Positions 63,840 to 64,000 of a DNA stretch of 64,000 nt are shown piece by piece. The DNA is from Haloarcula vallismortis ATCC 29715. GTDB lineage: Archaea > Halobacteriota > Halobacteria > Halobacteriales > Haloarculaceae. Within the stretch, counting starts at the first letter, position 1; each line of letters begins with the position of its first letter. A program made the translations under genes and the position numbers. The stretch lies in assembly GCF_000337775.1 (NCBI RefSeq), contig NZ_AOLQ01000069.1:462241-526240 (forward strand), in the 5' to 3' direction. Under the pieces are notes generated by a model. The model made no database searches. It was not told the origin of the DNA and saw only the letters and a program-made list of their open reading frames with translations.

Positions 63840-64000
63840 GTGTCATCGGTAACTCGCTTCTCTGTGGTGTGCCGTTCGGAGACGCTGGTGACAGTGTTCA
63901 CTCAATCAGCAGACCCTCTCAACGAAATACTGTTGTTGTGGCTACACCGGCGGCTGTTATCCGCCCTCGCTCTGGATGTGCCGAGTGGGACTTTGATGAC
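63840..64000 (+). CDS. Possible 5' end of a gene with a GTG start
   Basis: A frame opening with GTG at 63840 (MSSVTRFSVVCRSETLVT at the start) stays open to the window edge. A TTTAAATTT element (63808-63816) is centred about 28 bp upstream, as for a leaderless gene. Third-position GC is moderate and another frame is also open over this stretch, so this is a weak call. Between 63730 and 63839 I see nothing else. Confidence 0.3.
   Translation, partial: MSSVTRFSVVCRSETLVTVFTQSADPLNEILLLWLHRRLLSALALDVPSGTLM

Noticed and set aside
1..64000. CRISPR arrays, insertion sequences, prophage genes, defence islands
   Set aside because: No regularly spaced repeats, transposase, integrase, or recognisable defence genes were seen in the window.

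Overview
The window is a stretch of haloarchaeal chromosome, most likely Haloarcula or a close relative. The proteins are strongly acidic and third codon positions are GC-rich. Many genes start directly about 27 bp downstream of a TATA element, as expected for leaderless haloarchaeal mRNAs. Diagnostic archaeal genes include PAN, TFB, a TFS-like factor, GatE, FEN-1, SRP19, Gar1, pilins with the haloarchaeal H-domain, and a sensory rhodopsin with its Htr transducer. No tRNA, rRNA, CRISPR array or insertion sequence was recognised. The genus is inference; Haloarchaea is secure.

Layout. 1-4.7 kb holds the 5' end of a purine phosphoribosyltransferase gene, a large membrane protein with a small secreted partner, and two type IV pilin genes flanking a membrane-anchored winged-helix regulator. 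4.7-12.7 kb is a nine-gene Mrp/Mnh-type cation/proton antiporter operon (E, F, G, DUF4040, B, C, D and two further NuoL/M-like subunits), preceded by coaBC. 14-18.7 kb is a DUF4129 - small membrane protein - DUF58 - polytopic membrane protein operon. 18.8-26.1 kb carries an HtpX-like protease, an FAD-only thioredoxin-reductase-like protein, PAN, DUF420, an HD phosphohydrolase, an amidohydrolase, a SHOCT protein and UspA.

26.1-31 kb is the acyl-CoA (propionyl-CoA) carboxylase locus pccB-pccX-pccA-birA: carboxyltransferase, small subunit, biotin carboxylase/BCCP and the biotin ligase that would charge it. 31-37.7 kb holds a UDG-like protein, a FilR1-like regulator divergent from an EamA permease, a TFS paralogue, an NSS transporter, an SDR and a quinone reductase. 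38-41 kb is the phototaxis pair htr2-sop2. 41-50 kb contains TFB, TrmJ, a large bacterio-opsin-activator-like regulator, a small two-gene module and GatE. 50-57 kb holds a lipoprotein, GNAT, FumC and a sugar-type ABC importer (two permeases and an ATPase) with no recognisable binding-protein gene. 57-64 kb holds FEN-1, GNAT, DUF3054, a 55-aa gene, an ornithine-cyclodeaminase-family enzyme, a presenilin-like protease, Gar1, SRP19 and a CAP-domain protein.

Most of the window is ordinary core chromosome. The more unusual points are a TFS paralogue without its catalytic acidic pair, an antiporter subunit whose TM7 lysine is Asn next to one with a His-rich loop, a UspA-MnhE fusion, the missing ABC binding protein, a GNRA-capped hairpin in a pilin leader, and an uncharacterised single-Cys thioredoxin-fold-like/winged-helix pair. 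No clear new defence or mobile system was found.
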